From assembly GCA_020073465.1 (NCBI GenBank), contig JAIQFC010000014.1, positions 1 through 64,000 of the forward strand: 64,000 nucleotides of DNA. The letters run 5' to 3'. Both the position numbers and the translations under genes were made by a program. The stretch is from Terriglobia bacterium (GTDB lineage: Bacteria > Acidobacteriota > Terriglobia > Terriglobales > Acidobacteriaceae). Below are positions 25,550 to 34,554 of this stretch, in pieces (position 1 is the first letter of the stretch; the number at the start of each line of letters is the position of its first letter). The notes under the pieces are model-generated. The model saw only the letters and a list, made by a program, of their open reading frames with translations. It had not been told where the DNA came from and did no database searches.

Positions 25550-26293
25550 ATGGTGACATCAGGGCCCCGAACCGCACCCGAGTCTCGACGAGCGTTCCCC
25601 GCTGCCGTTCACACCGGTGGCGCTGCGAGAGTGTTGGAGGTTGCCGAAGGGCGGAAGCGGATCCGGTTCGTACGGACCGAATCCGGCGAGAAGCCGCAGG
25701 CTACGGGGGGCAACATCAGAATTCTGTCCAGCTGCCAGGATGCTACCGCGGCTTCTGACGCGGAGCCTACGCTGCTGCTGTCGTACAGTTTGGCCTCGAG
25801 CGCAGGTGTGAAGGTCAGATTGCGCCGGAGCGTCTGCCAGGCGCTCATGAACCACTGCGGGCAGAGCAGCCGGCACGGATATGAAGTGGCCGGCGTGCTG
25901 GCCGGGTATCAGCGAGAGGTTTCGGCTACGGCCGGAAGGGCACCGCAGTACTGTCTCGATGTTACCGATGTTGTACCCATTGAATCCAGCGACCGGTCGA
26001 GTTCCCACATTCGTGTGGACGAACAATCGTGGGGGAACGTGGAACGCACGTTGCTTGGCCTTTCAGGCTTGCAGGACAAGTGCAAGCTAGCCTGGTATCA
26101 CACTCATCCCACGCAGGGCATCTTCTTCTCCCGGGGGGATTGGGATGCACACCAGCTTTTTTCGCGCCCGTATCAGTTCGCCCTGGTGGTGGACCCGGGT
26201 TCCATGCAGGCGGGATTGTTCTACTGGAGCGACTACGATCGCAAGTCGCAAGGCAGACCGTGTCGTTTCTCGTTGAAGCAAGGAATGGAGTGA
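25550..26293 (+). CDS. JAMM/JAB-domain isopeptidase-like protein 1
   Basis: 247 residues; GAGGAAA precedes the ATG, 14 bases after the E2-like gene. A disordered N-terminus (1-85) holds two RIRF/NIRI-type basic motifs like those in the E2 tail. Residues ~90-235 form a JAB/MPN domain with an intact JAMM metal site: E112, H184, H186 (YHTHPTQGIFF), S194 and D197. Such enzymes trim Ubl precursors or remove the modifier from targets. With no membrane helix it is the soluble member of the pair and the better candidate for maturing the tailed Ubl. Confidence 0.88.
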   Translation: MVTSGPRTAPESRRAFPAAVHTGGAARVLEVAEGRKRIRFVRTESGEKPQATGGNIRILSSCQDATAASDAEPTLLLSYSLASSAGVKVRLRRSVCQALMNHCGQSSRHGYEVAGVLAGYQREVSATAGRAPQYCLDVTDVVPIESSDRSSSHIRVDEQSWGNVERTLLGLSGLQDKCKLAWYHTHPTQGIFFSRGDWDAHQLFSRPYQFALVVDPGSMQAGLFYWSDYDRKSQGRPCRFSLKQGME

Positions 26294-26297
26294 ACTC

Positions 26298-27764
26298 ATG
26301 GCTGGCAGCAAGACCAGTCGAATAAAGGTTCTCGAGGACGAATCCCGCTCCAAGAGAGCGACTTCCTCGGAAGCGACCGTGAGCCTGCAGGGACTCACCA
26401 GTCACTTGTGCGAGAAGGAGTCTCGCCAGACTGGAGACTGTCTCATCGTTTTTCCGCAAAGCGCTTACCGGCAGGTAGTCGACCACTTGTCCGAGGACAC
26501 TTCGCGCGAGCACGGCGGGTTCTTGCTGGGGTACGAAACCTGGTCTGAGGAAGCGCACGCCCCGGTTGTGGTCGTGGAGCATGCAATACCCGCCAAGCAC
26601 ACATCCGGAACGCCGGTAAGGCTGACGTTTACGAAAGAGAGTTGGCGCGATCTGGATGGAGTTACGGACAAGCTTTCTAAGAACGGTCGCGTGCCGACTC
26701 GCGTGGGTTGGTATCACTCCCATCCCAACATCAGCATTTTCTTGTCTCACTGGGATCTGGACGTGTGCAAGGAGTTTGACCGCAGGCAGTACCCGATTGC
26801 ACTCGTGGTGGATCCGGTGAACCGCCGCGGCGGATTCTTCGTCAGAGGAAAAAGCGGATACCGGCCTCGCACCGCGCAGGGTTTCCTGGAGTTGCATGAC
26901 CTGCAGAAAGATTCGGTCGTCGACTGGACCAACATGGCCCACGGCGAGAAGGAATCCGTAGCCGTTTCGGATCAGCGGGAAGAAGGCGCGCCACCCGAGG
27001 TGGTAGACCTGTTGAAGCTCCAGAAGCAGCTTGAAGACGTCCGTAACCGTTTGGATCGGGTGTCGTCAAGGAGCCGGATGCCGCTGGCCCTGACCATCCT
27101 TCTGGCGGTATCGCTGACGGCGTCGTCATGGTACGCGCTCAATCGCAAAATCGATCGTGAAAGCGCGAGCCTGCAACAGCAAAGTGCCAACCTGCAGGCC
27201 CAGGTCAGTGAATTTGTGAAGGTTCTGGTAGATCTGGAAGCCGCACAGGCAAGTCGCGGCCAGCCGGCAAGCGACGTCAGCAACCAATCCAAGGACTCGA
27301 CGGCGAAACCCGAAGGCCAGATTGTGACTCCGGCCAAGCAGGCGACAAAGATTCCACCGAAACCGCCGAAGCACGGCAAAGCAACGTCTGGCGATTCTGC
27401 AGGCCAGAAGGGCAAAGACACAAAGCCGGCGGGCACCGAACCAAGTCATGATTCGCACGTGGACCACCCCGCGACAGGCTCTGCAACCTCCACGCCGGCG
27501 GCCAGCACGACGAAGACTACGCAGCCGGCGACACATGATGTGTTTCCAGACGCGACAAAAGTCACGCCGCCAGCTGGCACAACGCAAACGCCAGCCGGGA
27601 GTGAGGCGAAGCCAGCCGCCACCAGCGCGAAACCTGGTGACGACTCGAAATCAACCGGGAAGGATCCGAAAGCAGGGAGCAACGAGTCGAAGCCAACCAA
27701 CAGCGATCCGAACAAAGGCACAACAGCTCCAGCCGAGGTACCTCCGCCCGGTGCGTCCCGGTAG
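26298..27764 (+). CDS. Membrane-anchored JAMM/JAB isopeptidase-like protein 2
   Basis: 488 residues, starting four bases after JAMM 1. The JAB domain (residues ~50-200) has all JAMM ligands: E71, H140, H142 (WYHSHPNISIFL), S150 and D153. A coiled-coil-like stretch (VVDLLKLQKQLEDVRNRLD) leads to one membrane helix at ~261-280, then a second coil and a long Pro/Thr/Lys/Ala-rich tail to the end (cell-wall-like or periplasmic spacer). Topology predicts the JAMM domain in the cytoplasm and the tail outside. It may strip Ubl from membrane-bound targets, such as the Ubl-TM-Ig protein's partners. Confidence 0.88.
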   Translation: MAGSKTSRIKVLEDESRSKRATSSEATVSLQGLTSHLCEKESRQTGDCLIVFPQSAYRQVVDHLSEDTSREHGGFLLGYETWSEEAHAPVVVVEHAIPAKHTSGTPVRLTFTKESWRDLDGVTDKLSKNGRVPTRVGWYHSHPNISIFLSHWDLDVCKEFDRRQYPIALVVDPVNRRGGFFVRGKSGYRPRTAQGFLELHDLQKDSVVDWTNMAHGEKESVAVSDQREEGAPPEVVDLLKLQKQLEDVRNRLDRVSSRSRMPLALTILLAVSLTASSWYALNRKIDRESASLQQQSANLQAQVSEFVKVLVDLEAAQASRGQPASDVSNQSKDSTAKPEGQIVTPAKQATKIPPKPPKHGKATSGDSAGQKGKDTKPAGTEPSHDSHVDHPATGSATSTPAASTTKTTQPATHDVFPDATKVTPPAGTTQTPAGSEAKPAATSAKPGDDSKSTGKDPKAGSNESKPTNSDPNKGTTAPAEVPPPGASR

Positions 27765-27871
27765 CCGGGCACGAGGAAGTTTCCGGGTCTGGTCGGCCGT
27801 GCAATGAAACGAAGTTTTGACTCGGACCACTAAATTAGTTGCGTGGTGTAACGAAAGGGCAAGTCGGGGCA

Positions 27872-29641
27872 ATGAGTGATATCAAGCTGCACGTGCGCAA
27901 TACGGAAGATGGTCAGGAGCACGTGATCGATTGTCCGCCGGACATCAAGGCGGCAGACTTCATTGCCGAGCTCATCGAAGGGCTGCACCTTCCCGCGGCA
28001 GATTGGGTGCTTGACGACGAAGAGTGTGCGGCCACCCTTGACCCAAGAGCCAGCCTGATCAGCAATGGGGTGGCAAACGGCCATCACCTGCGTCTGCGCC
28101 GAAACGGAACTGATCTTCAGAAGGCGCCCCACAAACACGTAACTCCAGAAGAGCCTCCGGCTAAAGGAAGAGTCGAAGAATATATCGAGCCACCTCCGGT
28201 GAAGAAGGTGCAGCTGGATGACGATCGCAAGCTGTGGCAATGGCTGACGGCGTCGCTGGCACTCATTGTGCTGCTGCTCCTGCTGGTGGCGGCGGTGCGG
28301 TGGCTGCTTCTCGTGCCGCCGAGAATCGCAGTTACTTTGACTCCCAAGAACGCGACAGTCCTGGTATCTGAACGCGCCAGGTTCACGGTGGTTGTGAAGG
28401 GAACGCGCAACCAGGAGGTGCGCTGGACTCTGAATCCCGCGCTGGGAAACATCGCGCCAGACGGAGTCTACGCCGCACCGCCGCTGGCTGAGCCTGGACA
28501 GACCGTTGTCATTACAGCAACCAGCGTGGCCGATCCTTCACGATCTGCCACCGCCCGCATCGTCCTCCGGCCGAACCCGCAGATTCAGATCAGCCCCGCC
28601 ACTGCAACGTTAGGTGTATCTCAGCGGATACAGTTTGCGGCCAGCGTCACCGGGGCAACGAACGGGGCGGTTCATTGGTCCATCTCGCCGCAACTCGGAA
28701 CGATCGCTCCCGATGGCACTTACACGGCCCCAGCTTCGATTCCATCGGCAAACACCGTAACCGTGACCGCGACCAGCGAAGCCGATCCCTCCAAGTCCAC
28801 TACGGCTACGATTTCGCTCCAACCGACATTGCCGTCGACCGTCTTGTCGGTCCAGGTCAGCCCGTACCACCCCTCGCTGACAATGTCTGAGCAGATGCTG
28901 TTCCGGGCCAGGGTCAACGGCAGCACGAATCAACGCGTAACCTGGTCTGCTTCGGCGGGTTCCATTACTCAGGGTGGGGCCTACACTGCGCCATCCTCAA
29001 TCGAAGCAGGCACCACGGCGACGATCATGGCGAGGAGCGTAGCTGATCCCAGCAAGGTTGGCCGGGCTGTTGTCGATTTGCAGTCTGTTGTCACACTGCG
29101 CATAGGGCCTTCGTCCGTGACTCTCCCACCATCTCAACGTCAACAGCAGTTCACGGCGTTTGTCACAGGAACGTCGAACGACGGTGTGAGGTGGTCGGCG
29201 ACGGCGGGCACGATCACGCCAAGCGGATTGTTCACCGCGCCAGAGCCGGGCAGAGTCCCGCAATCAGTTCGGATCACGGCCACCAGTGTTGCTGACCCGA
29301 CAAAGCAGGCGTGGGCAGCGATTGTCGTGGCCCCCGGGACGGCTCCCAGGACTCCAGAAGGGGGTGGCGTCGGGGGTCCGCACGAGGCAACCGGTCTCAT
29401 TCTGTGGTCGGGAATGCTCGACGCCGGAGGCCTGCTGACCATCGAAGGGTTTCGCGCTTCGACCGGGCAATTGCTGCGAGGTGGGCTGCCGGGTGTCCCG
29501 GTCACGATTGATGTCAGGCCACTGGAGCTGGTGGGAGTCCAGGAAGCGCCTGGACCCGCGAACGGCTGGAAAAAATTAGTCATCCGGAGCAAGAGGAAAC
29601 TGCATGCCGTTATCACGATTGAATGGAAAGTAGTCCACTAA
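27872..29641 (+). CDS. Ubiquitin-like domain fused to a membrane helix and four Ig-like domains
   Basis: 589 residues from ATG 27872. Residues 1-78 are a second beta-grasp domain clearly paralogous to the free Ubl (MSDIKLHVRN, AADFIAELIEGLHLP, LISNGVANGHHLRLRR). A linker and one membrane helix (122-147) follow, then four bacterial Ig-like (Big-type) domains, each ending in a TATSVADPS-like strand, and a ~85-residue C-terminal domain. The Ubl would face the cytoplasm and the Ig rod the outside. Because the Ubl is not C-terminal it cannot be conjugated; it probably acts as a docking or sensing mimic. Confidence 0.85.
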   Translation: MSDIKLHVRNTEDGQEHVIDCPPDIKAADFIAELIEGLHLPAADWVLDDEECAATLDPRASLISNGVANGHHLRLRRNGTDLQKAPHKHVTPEEPPAKGRVEEYIEPPPVKKVQLDDDRKLWQWLTASLALIVLLLLLVAAVRWLLLVPPRIAVTLTPKNATVLVSERARFTVVVKGTRNQEVRWTLNPALGNIAPDGVYAAPPLAEPGQTVVITATSVADPSRSATARIVLRPNPQIQISPATATLGVSQRIQFAASVTGATNGAVHWSISPQLGTIAPDGTYTAPASIPSANTVTVTATSEADPSKSTTATISLQPTLPSTVLSVQVSPYHPSLTMSEQMLFRARVNGSTNQRVTWSASAGSITQGGAYTAPSSIEAGTTATIMARSVADPSKVGRAVVDLQSVVTLRIGPSSVTLPPSQRQQQFTAFVTGTSNDGVRWSATAGTITPSGLFTAPEPGRVPQSVRITATSVADPTKQAWAAIVVAPGTAPRTPEGGGVGGPHEATGLILWSGMLDAGGLLTIEGFRASTGQLLRGGLPGVPVTIDVRPLELVGVQEAPGPANGWKKLVIRSKRKLHAVITIEWKVVH

Positions 29642-29655
29642 CAAGGAGTACCGCC

Positions 29656-30213
29656 ATGAGGGTAGTTGCACGATATTTCACCATCGTTCTGTTGTTTCTG
29701 GCTGCGACAGCAATGTCAGCCCAGGAATTTACGGTAAAGCTTTTGTCGCCGGTCAGCACCGATACCAGCAAGGCGGGAGACAAGATCACGGCGCAAGTCA
29801 TTAACCCACAGGAGTTCCAGGGGGACTTCATGGAAGGCGTGGTGAGGTCATCGAAGAGTGCAGGAAAACTTGGAGGCAAGTCCGAGTTATCGTTCTACTT
29901 CAACGCACTTCATCACGGCGACCGCGTCTTCCCGATCCAGGGGGATATCAAGTCTGTGGTGAACTCCCAAGGGAAGCAGGGGGTCGATGACGAAGGCAAT
30001 GTCTATAAGAAACAAGGTAACTGGAAAAAGGCGCTCCTGGGAGCCGGGATTGGCGCTGGTCTGGGAGCTGCTGTGGGCGGAGGGAAAGGCGCTGCCGAAG
30101 GAGCCGCCATCGGAACCGCCGCTTCGATCCTGCTGATCGAGGTCACCGCCAAGGCTCCGAGAATCGCGTTTGGCCCCGATAGCCAATTTGTACTCGACGT
30201 CAAGCAGAGGTAA
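29656..30213 (+). CDS. Secreted glycine-zipper protein
   Basis: 185 residues; AAGGAG seven bases before the ATG. A signal peptide (FTIVLLFLAATAMSA) is followed by a beta-rich domain (EFTVKLLSPVSTDTSKAGDKI) and then a glycine zipper, LGAGIGAGLGAAVGGGKGAA ... EGAAIGTAAS, of the kind that inserts in or crosses membranes. Similar Acidobacteria exported proteins have no defined function. It is the last gene before the sigma-54 activator, joining the Ubl cassette and the eCIS operon, so it could be an envelope component of either. Confidence 0.7.
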   Translation: MRVVARYFTIVLLFLAATAMSAQEFTVKLLSPVSTDTSKAGDKITAQVINPQEFQGDFMEGVVRSSKSAGKLGGKSELSFYFNALHHGDRVFPIQGDIKSVVNSQGKQGVDDEGNVYKKQGNWKKALLGAGIGAGLGAAVGGGKGAAEGAAIGTAASILLIEVTAKAPRIAFGPDSQFVLDVKQR

Positions 30214-30246
30214 TTCCACTCCAGACTGGAACCGCAGTAAGGACGT

Positions 30247-31626
30247 GTGCTGCCCGTGGTGCCACGCATGACCAAGCCGTTCGTGTTGATCGCAAATGCG
30301 GCAGAACTGCTCAACCGCAGCATCGCGGATGCATTGCCTTGGTGCCGGACGGGGACGGCCCAGTTTTCGTCCGCCGAAGATCTCTTGGCGGCCATGCATG
30401 AGCAGCAGCCGGACCTGGTAGTGTTAGGGCCATCGCTCGATGGCTGGAGTTCGTTGGAATTGGCTCGACAAGTGCGGAAGTTCAAGCGCACGCTCCCTCT
30501 TTTGCTGATGCCACCGGAAAGCTGCGAGGCGCTGGCCATTGCCGCGCTCCAAGCCGGGCTCAACGAGTACATCAAGTGTCCGCTCTCGGCACCGGAATTG
30601 GTACGAGCTGTGGAACGCTGCCTTGGGCAGGGGGCTGCAGAGTCTCCCCCTCACGCCCACCGATTGCACTTGGTAGGCGGTGAACAGATGGTTGGGGAGA
30701 GTGCGCCCATGAAATGGCTGCGCACACGCTTGGGGAATATAGCTGCCTCCGACAGCAGTCTCCTGGTGACTGGCGAGACGGGTACCGGCAAGGAATTGGT
30801 AGCTGAGCTTGTGCACCGGAACAGTCCGCGGCGCTCCAAGCCGTTCGTCAGCATTAATTGCGCTGCCATCCCGGACAATCTGCTGGAGAGCGAACTATTC
30901 GGCTACGAGAGAGGCGCTTTTACAGGCGCAGATTCCACCAAGCACGGCAAGTTGAAGGCAGCGGCCGGCGGTACGGTGTTCCTCGATGAGATTGGGGATA
31001 TGAGTCCGTATGCGCAGGCGAAGCTGTTGAGGGTGCTGGAGAGCAAGCGCGTCGAACCGCTGGGGTCGACTCGAAGCACCCCGGTGGATATCCGGTTCAT
31101 GGCGGCCACGAATCGAGATATTGAACAGTTGGTGAAGGAAGACAAGTTCAGAAGCGACCTGTTTTTCCGTCTCAATGTGGTTCGCGTCCACCTTCCACCG
31201 CTACGCGAGCGCAAGGAGGATATCCCCTGCTTGCTCGACCACTACATCCAGGCCTTCCGGGTTCATTCGACGCGCCCGGTGGAGAGCATCGACGGCGAAG
31301 CTCTGGAATGCCTGCTGGCCCACGACTGGCCCGGCAACGTCCGGGAGCTGCGGAATCTTCTGGAAGCGATGTTTGTTGAGGTGTCCTGCAGGGAAATAAC
31401 ACTTTCCCATTTGCCCGCCCACCTTCGTCACTACTGTCGCGATCTGAGTGCTCTTTCCGGGAGCGAAAAAGAACAGTTGCTTCGCGCCCTGGCATCCAGC
31501 AATTGGAACAAGAGCAGAGTAGCTGCCCGGCTGAAGTGGTCAAGAATGACCGTGTACCGCAAGATGGCGAAGTACCAGATCTCCGACGCAGTCAACAAGA
31601 CAAAAGACTCACGTGCTGCCAGTTAG
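30247..31626 (+). CDS. Sigma-54-dependent activator with degenerate receiver domain
   Basis: 459 residues (GTG 30247; ATG 30268 is possible). Residues ~8-125 have a response-regulator shape, but the phosphoacceptor position reads DLVVLGPSLDG, so the Asp is lost, and the acidic pair near the start is also missing. The AAA+ domain (~140-370) is intact: Walker A GETGTGKE at 176-183, the sigma-54 contact loop GAFTGA at 223-228, FLDEIGDM as Walker B, and the R-finger region. A Fis-type helix-turn-helix ends the protein (SRVAARLKWSRMTVYRKM). It probably drives the eCIS operon from sigma-54 promoters, controlled by something other than phosphorylation. Confidence 0.9.
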   Translation: MLPVVPRMTKPFVLIANAAELLNRSIADALPWCRTGTAQFSSAEDLLAAMHEQQPDLVVLGPSLDGWSSLELARQVRKFKRTLPLLLMPPESCEALAIAALQAGLNEYIKCPLSAPELVRAVERCLGQGAAESPPHAHRLHLVGGEQMVGESAPMKWLRTRLGNIAASDSSLLVTGETGTGKELVAELVHRNSPRRSKPFVSINCAAIPDNLLESELFGYERGAFTGADSTKHGKLKAAAGGTVFLDEIGDMSPYAQAKLLRVLESKRVEPLGSTRSTPVDIRFMAATNRDIEQLVKEDKFRSDLFFRLNVVRVHLPPLRERKEDIPCLLDHYIQAFRVHSTRPVESIDGEALECLLAHDWPGNVRELRNLLEAMFVEVSCREITLSHLPAHLRHYCRDLSALSGSEKEQLLRALASSNWNKSRVAARLKWSRMTVYRKMAKYQISDAVNKTKDSRAAS

Positions 31627-31981
31627 CCGCCGAAACGCGCGGCTCCGCCTCGCCGTATCACCTGTCACATTTTGACTGTTCGCTGTTACACATGCTGCGA
31701 GGGAATGGAGGCAAGCCATTTCCCCGCGCCCAGCGCGGCTGAGCGGTTGAGGGCAATAGCGTTGGCAGTCCTCTGGTGTTCGCTCTGCTGAAATCCTCTC
31801 ATTGCACCCGGCGTGCTCCGCATTCGAGTTACAGCGGCCTGATACAGTCCGCGTCGCGCGCGCCGGGAAGTCGCGACTCCGGCGAGAACGCGGTCCTTTC
31901 TCCTCATCAACTTGCCACTTGCTTTCTGCGTGCAGATGTTTGGCGACGGGCTTGCTAAGCTCCATCCCGAAGTGGTGAGCG
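31627..31981. promoter_or_regulatory. Candidate promoter region of the eCIS operon
   Basis: About 355 bases between the activator gene and the first eCIS gene. TGGTGTTCGCTCTGCT at 31774-31789 has TGG and TGC at the spacing of a sigma-54 -24/-12 element, but lacks the fuller consensus and such matches arise by chance. Short open frames on both strands here look non-coding. Confidence 0.3.
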
Positions 31982-32266
31982 ATGGCCTATTGCGCGCCAC
32001 CAGTCCGCTGCATGATGCCTACGCATGACAACGAACTCAGGGACGCGGCTGGGGGCGAGGCACGATACGCCAACTTCTTCAAGGTGGGGTACAACGCTTT
32101 TGAGTTCTTGCTGGCCTTTGGCCAGTCCTATGCCGACCACGAAGGCGAGCAACTTCACACTCGGCTAGTAATGAGCCCCATGTACGCGAAGGAGCTGCTT
32201 CGGGTACTGAATCAGTCGCTGGCGGAGTACGAAAGAGATTTTGGAACGATCAAGGAAGAGCGCTAG
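31982..32266 (+). CDS. DUF3467-like small protein
   Basis: 94 residues (or 84 from ATG 32012). Core: EARYANFFKVGYNAFEFLLAFGQ ... LHTRLVMSPMYAKELLRVLNQSLAEYERDFGTI, matching DUF3467, a small family that recurs inside contractile injection system loci. Its role there is not established. The stop is five bases before the AAA+ gene, so both are one transcript. Confidence 0.75.
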   Translation: MAYCAPPVRCMMPTHDNELRDAAGGEARYANFFKVGYNAFEFLLAFGQSYADHEGEQLHTRLVMSPMYAKELLRVLNQSLAEYERDFGTIKEER

Positions 32267-32271
32267 GAACC

Positions 32272-34530
32272 ATGGCGAACGGGCGGACCCTCTCCGAGAC
32301 TCAACTAACCGGGCTCGGAACTCAGACGTCGAGCACGCGCACGGTGGACCCCTCCACCCGTGTCACGGCGCATGACTACGTTGTCGCCGAGTTGGAGAAG
32401 ATCCGTCCCCTACTGTCGAGACACTTCCGGAACGTGCAGGCGCTAGCCAGAAGAGATGAGGGTCTACAAGGGCTGGTCGTCTCCGATCGGGAAGTCGAGG
32501 ATCTCCTGTCAAGGCCCATCGGGTCGTATGCTGGTGCTCCACATTCCGATTGCGATCGAGACTCTGAGACGCCGCACACCGCAAGCGACCAGGATTCCGT
32601 TTGCGTAGCTGCAAATGGCGCCGAAACCGATCACCCGGAGATGCGTCTGCGTACGGTTGCCCGTCTGTTTGGGCTCACGCCCTTCGACGTCACGACTCTC
32701 CTCATTTCTCTCTCGGTAGATCTGGACCCGCGGTTTGGACAGTTGTTTGCGTATCTGCAGGATGACGTCACCAAGAAACAGCCCAGCATCGACTTGATCC
32801 TGGGTCTTCTCTGCGATTCCTTCAGCGCCAAGCTGACGCAGCGTCAGAGATTCGTTTCCCCAGCACCTCTCATCAGCTGGAATCTGCTGCATGTACTCGA
32901 CGATTCGAGTCATGGCCAAAGCACGTTGTTGGCGAAGAAGTGCCGGGTGGACGAACGGATCATTAGTTTCCTGCTCGGCTCCGATGAACTCGACGTTCGC
33001 TTGCAGCCGTACGCCCAGTGCTGTGTGCCACGAGTGAGGCTGGATGACCTGGTCCTGGAGAGTGAGATCAAGAGCCGGCTGGCTGCTCTGGTCCAGGCCA
33101 AGAAGCACCCGCTCCTGGTGTATTTCCAGGGCCCTTATGGCATCGGCAAACGATCCATGGCAGAGGCTCTCGCCCGCGAACTCAACACAAGATTGCTGGA
33201 GGTTGACGTCGAGCGTCTAGCAGGAACCGACCTATCCTCGTTCGAACGGAACGTGCGACTAACCCGTCGCGAGGCTCTTCTCCAAAACGCAGCTCTTTAC
33301 TGGAAGGGGTTCGAGGTTTTGTTGACGGGCGAGAAGCACGGCTGGTTGCAGGCGCTCAAGAAGGAACTGGAGGCTCATCCCGGGCTGAGTTTCATGGGTG
33401 GAGAAGCACCGTGGGAACCTTTCGATCTGCCCGCCGAGTGCGCCTTCCGGCGGATTGAGTTCCGCCGCCCATCCCACCTCGAGCGCTTGCGGATTTGGGA
33501 AGCCTTTCTACCTGCATGCCAGCGAAGCGAGGACGTGGACTTTGCCGGAGTGGCCCAAAAGTTCCGCCTTACCGGAGGACAGATTCGCGACGCCGCAACG
33601 CTGGCTCGGGACATTGCCTGGACTCACGATCCTGCCCAGAGCCGGGTAAGCACGGCCAATCTCCACGAGGCCTGCCGCGCGCAATCGAATCGCAGGCTGG
33701 CCACGCTGGCGCGCAAGATCACGCCGCAGCGTGCATGGAGTGACATTGTTCTTCCCACGGATCGATTGCAGCACTTGCAGGAGATCTGCAACGCCATGAA
33801 GTTCCGCTCCATCGTCTACGACCAGTGGGGATTCGAACAGAAACTCTCTCTGGGCAAAGGTCTCAACGTTCTCTTTGCAGGTCCGTCTGGAACCGGCAAA
33901 ACCATGGCGGCCGAGATCATGGCGGGAGAGCTGGGGCTCGAGCTCTACAAGATTGATCTTTCGTCGATCGTCAGCAAGTACATCGGGGAGACCGAGAAGA
34001 ATCTCTCTCGGATCTTCACCGAGGCGGAAACCAGCAACGTGATTCTCTTCTTCGACGAGGCGGACGCCTTGTTTGGCAAGCGTACCGAGGTGCGCGACTC
34101 GCACGACCGCTACGCCAACATCGAGGTTAACTACCTTCTGCAGAAGATGGAGGAGTACGACGGCGTGGTCATCCTGGCGACAAATTTCCGCCGGAACATG
34201 GACGACGCCTTTGTCCGCCGCATGCATTTCACGGTGGAGTTTCCCTTGCCGGACGCGGCGGATCGCTTGCGAATCTGGGAGAAGGCCTGGCCACAAGCCA
34301 CGCCCTGCAGCCCCGATCTGGACTTGGAATTCATGGCACGGCAGTTCGAGATTGCAGGCGCGGGCATTCGCAACATTGCCCTTGCTGCAGCCTTTCTGGC
34401 GGCCAGCAATGGCGGCAAGGTCAACATGGCCCATCTGCTTCACGGTACGCGACGGGAGTTCCAAAAGATGGGGAAGGTGGTTTCTGAGCGCGAATTTGAA
34501 ATGTCCGGAGCTGCGGGAAAACCGTTCTAG
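32272..34530 (+). CDS. Two-domain AAA+ ATPase of eCIS (Afp15-like)
   Basis: 752 residues. The N-terminal ~230 residues are a helical region with no motif. A first AAA module (~270-470) has a degenerate Walker A, FQGPYGIGKRS, near residue 286. The second (~500-730) is fully equipped: FAGPSGTGKTMAAE near 537, Walker B FFDEADALFGKR near 592, sensor residues in VVILATNFRRNMDDAFVRR. This is the usual AAA+ ATPase of Afp/PVC-type loci, thought to help assembly or cargo loading. Ribosome site and spacing fit the ATG at 32272. Confidence 0.9.
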   Translation: MANGRTLSETQLTGLGTQTSSTRTVDPSTRVTAHDYVVAELEKIRPLLSRHFRNVQALARRDEGLQGLVVSDREVEDLLSRPIGSYAGAPHSDCDRDSETPHTASDQDSVCVAANGAETDHPEMRLRTVARLFGLTPFDVTTLLISLSVDLDPRFGQLFAYLQDDVTKKQPSIDLILGLLCDSFSAKLTQRQRFVSPAPLISWNLLHVLDDSSHGQSTLLAKKCRVDERIISFLLGSDELDVRLQPYAQCCVPRVRLDDLVLESEIKSRLAALVQAKKHPLLVYFQGPYGIGKRSMAEALARELNTRLLEVDVERLAGTDLSSFERNVRLTRREALLQNAALYWKGFEVLLTGEKHGWLQALKKELEAHPGLSFMGGEAPWEPFDLPAECAFRRIEFRRPSHLERLRIWEAFLPACQRSEDVDFAGVAQKFRLTGGQIRDAATLARDIAWTHDPAQSRVSTANLHEACRAQSNRRLATLARKITPQRAWSDIVLPTDRLQHLQEICNAMKFRSIVYDQWGFEQKLSLGKGLNVLFAGPSGTGKTMAAEIMAGELGLELYKIDLSSIVSKYIGETEKNLSRIFTEAETSNVILFFDEADALFGKRTEVRDSHDRYANIEVNYLLQKMEEYDGVVILATNFRRNMDDAFVRRMHFTVEFPLPDAADRLRIWEKAWPQATPCSPDLDLEFMARQFEIAGAGIRNIALAAAFLAASNGGKVNMAHLLHGTRREFQKMGKVVSEREFEMSGAAGKPF

Positions 34531-34554
34531 CGCCCATCGAGGAGGGACTCGAAG

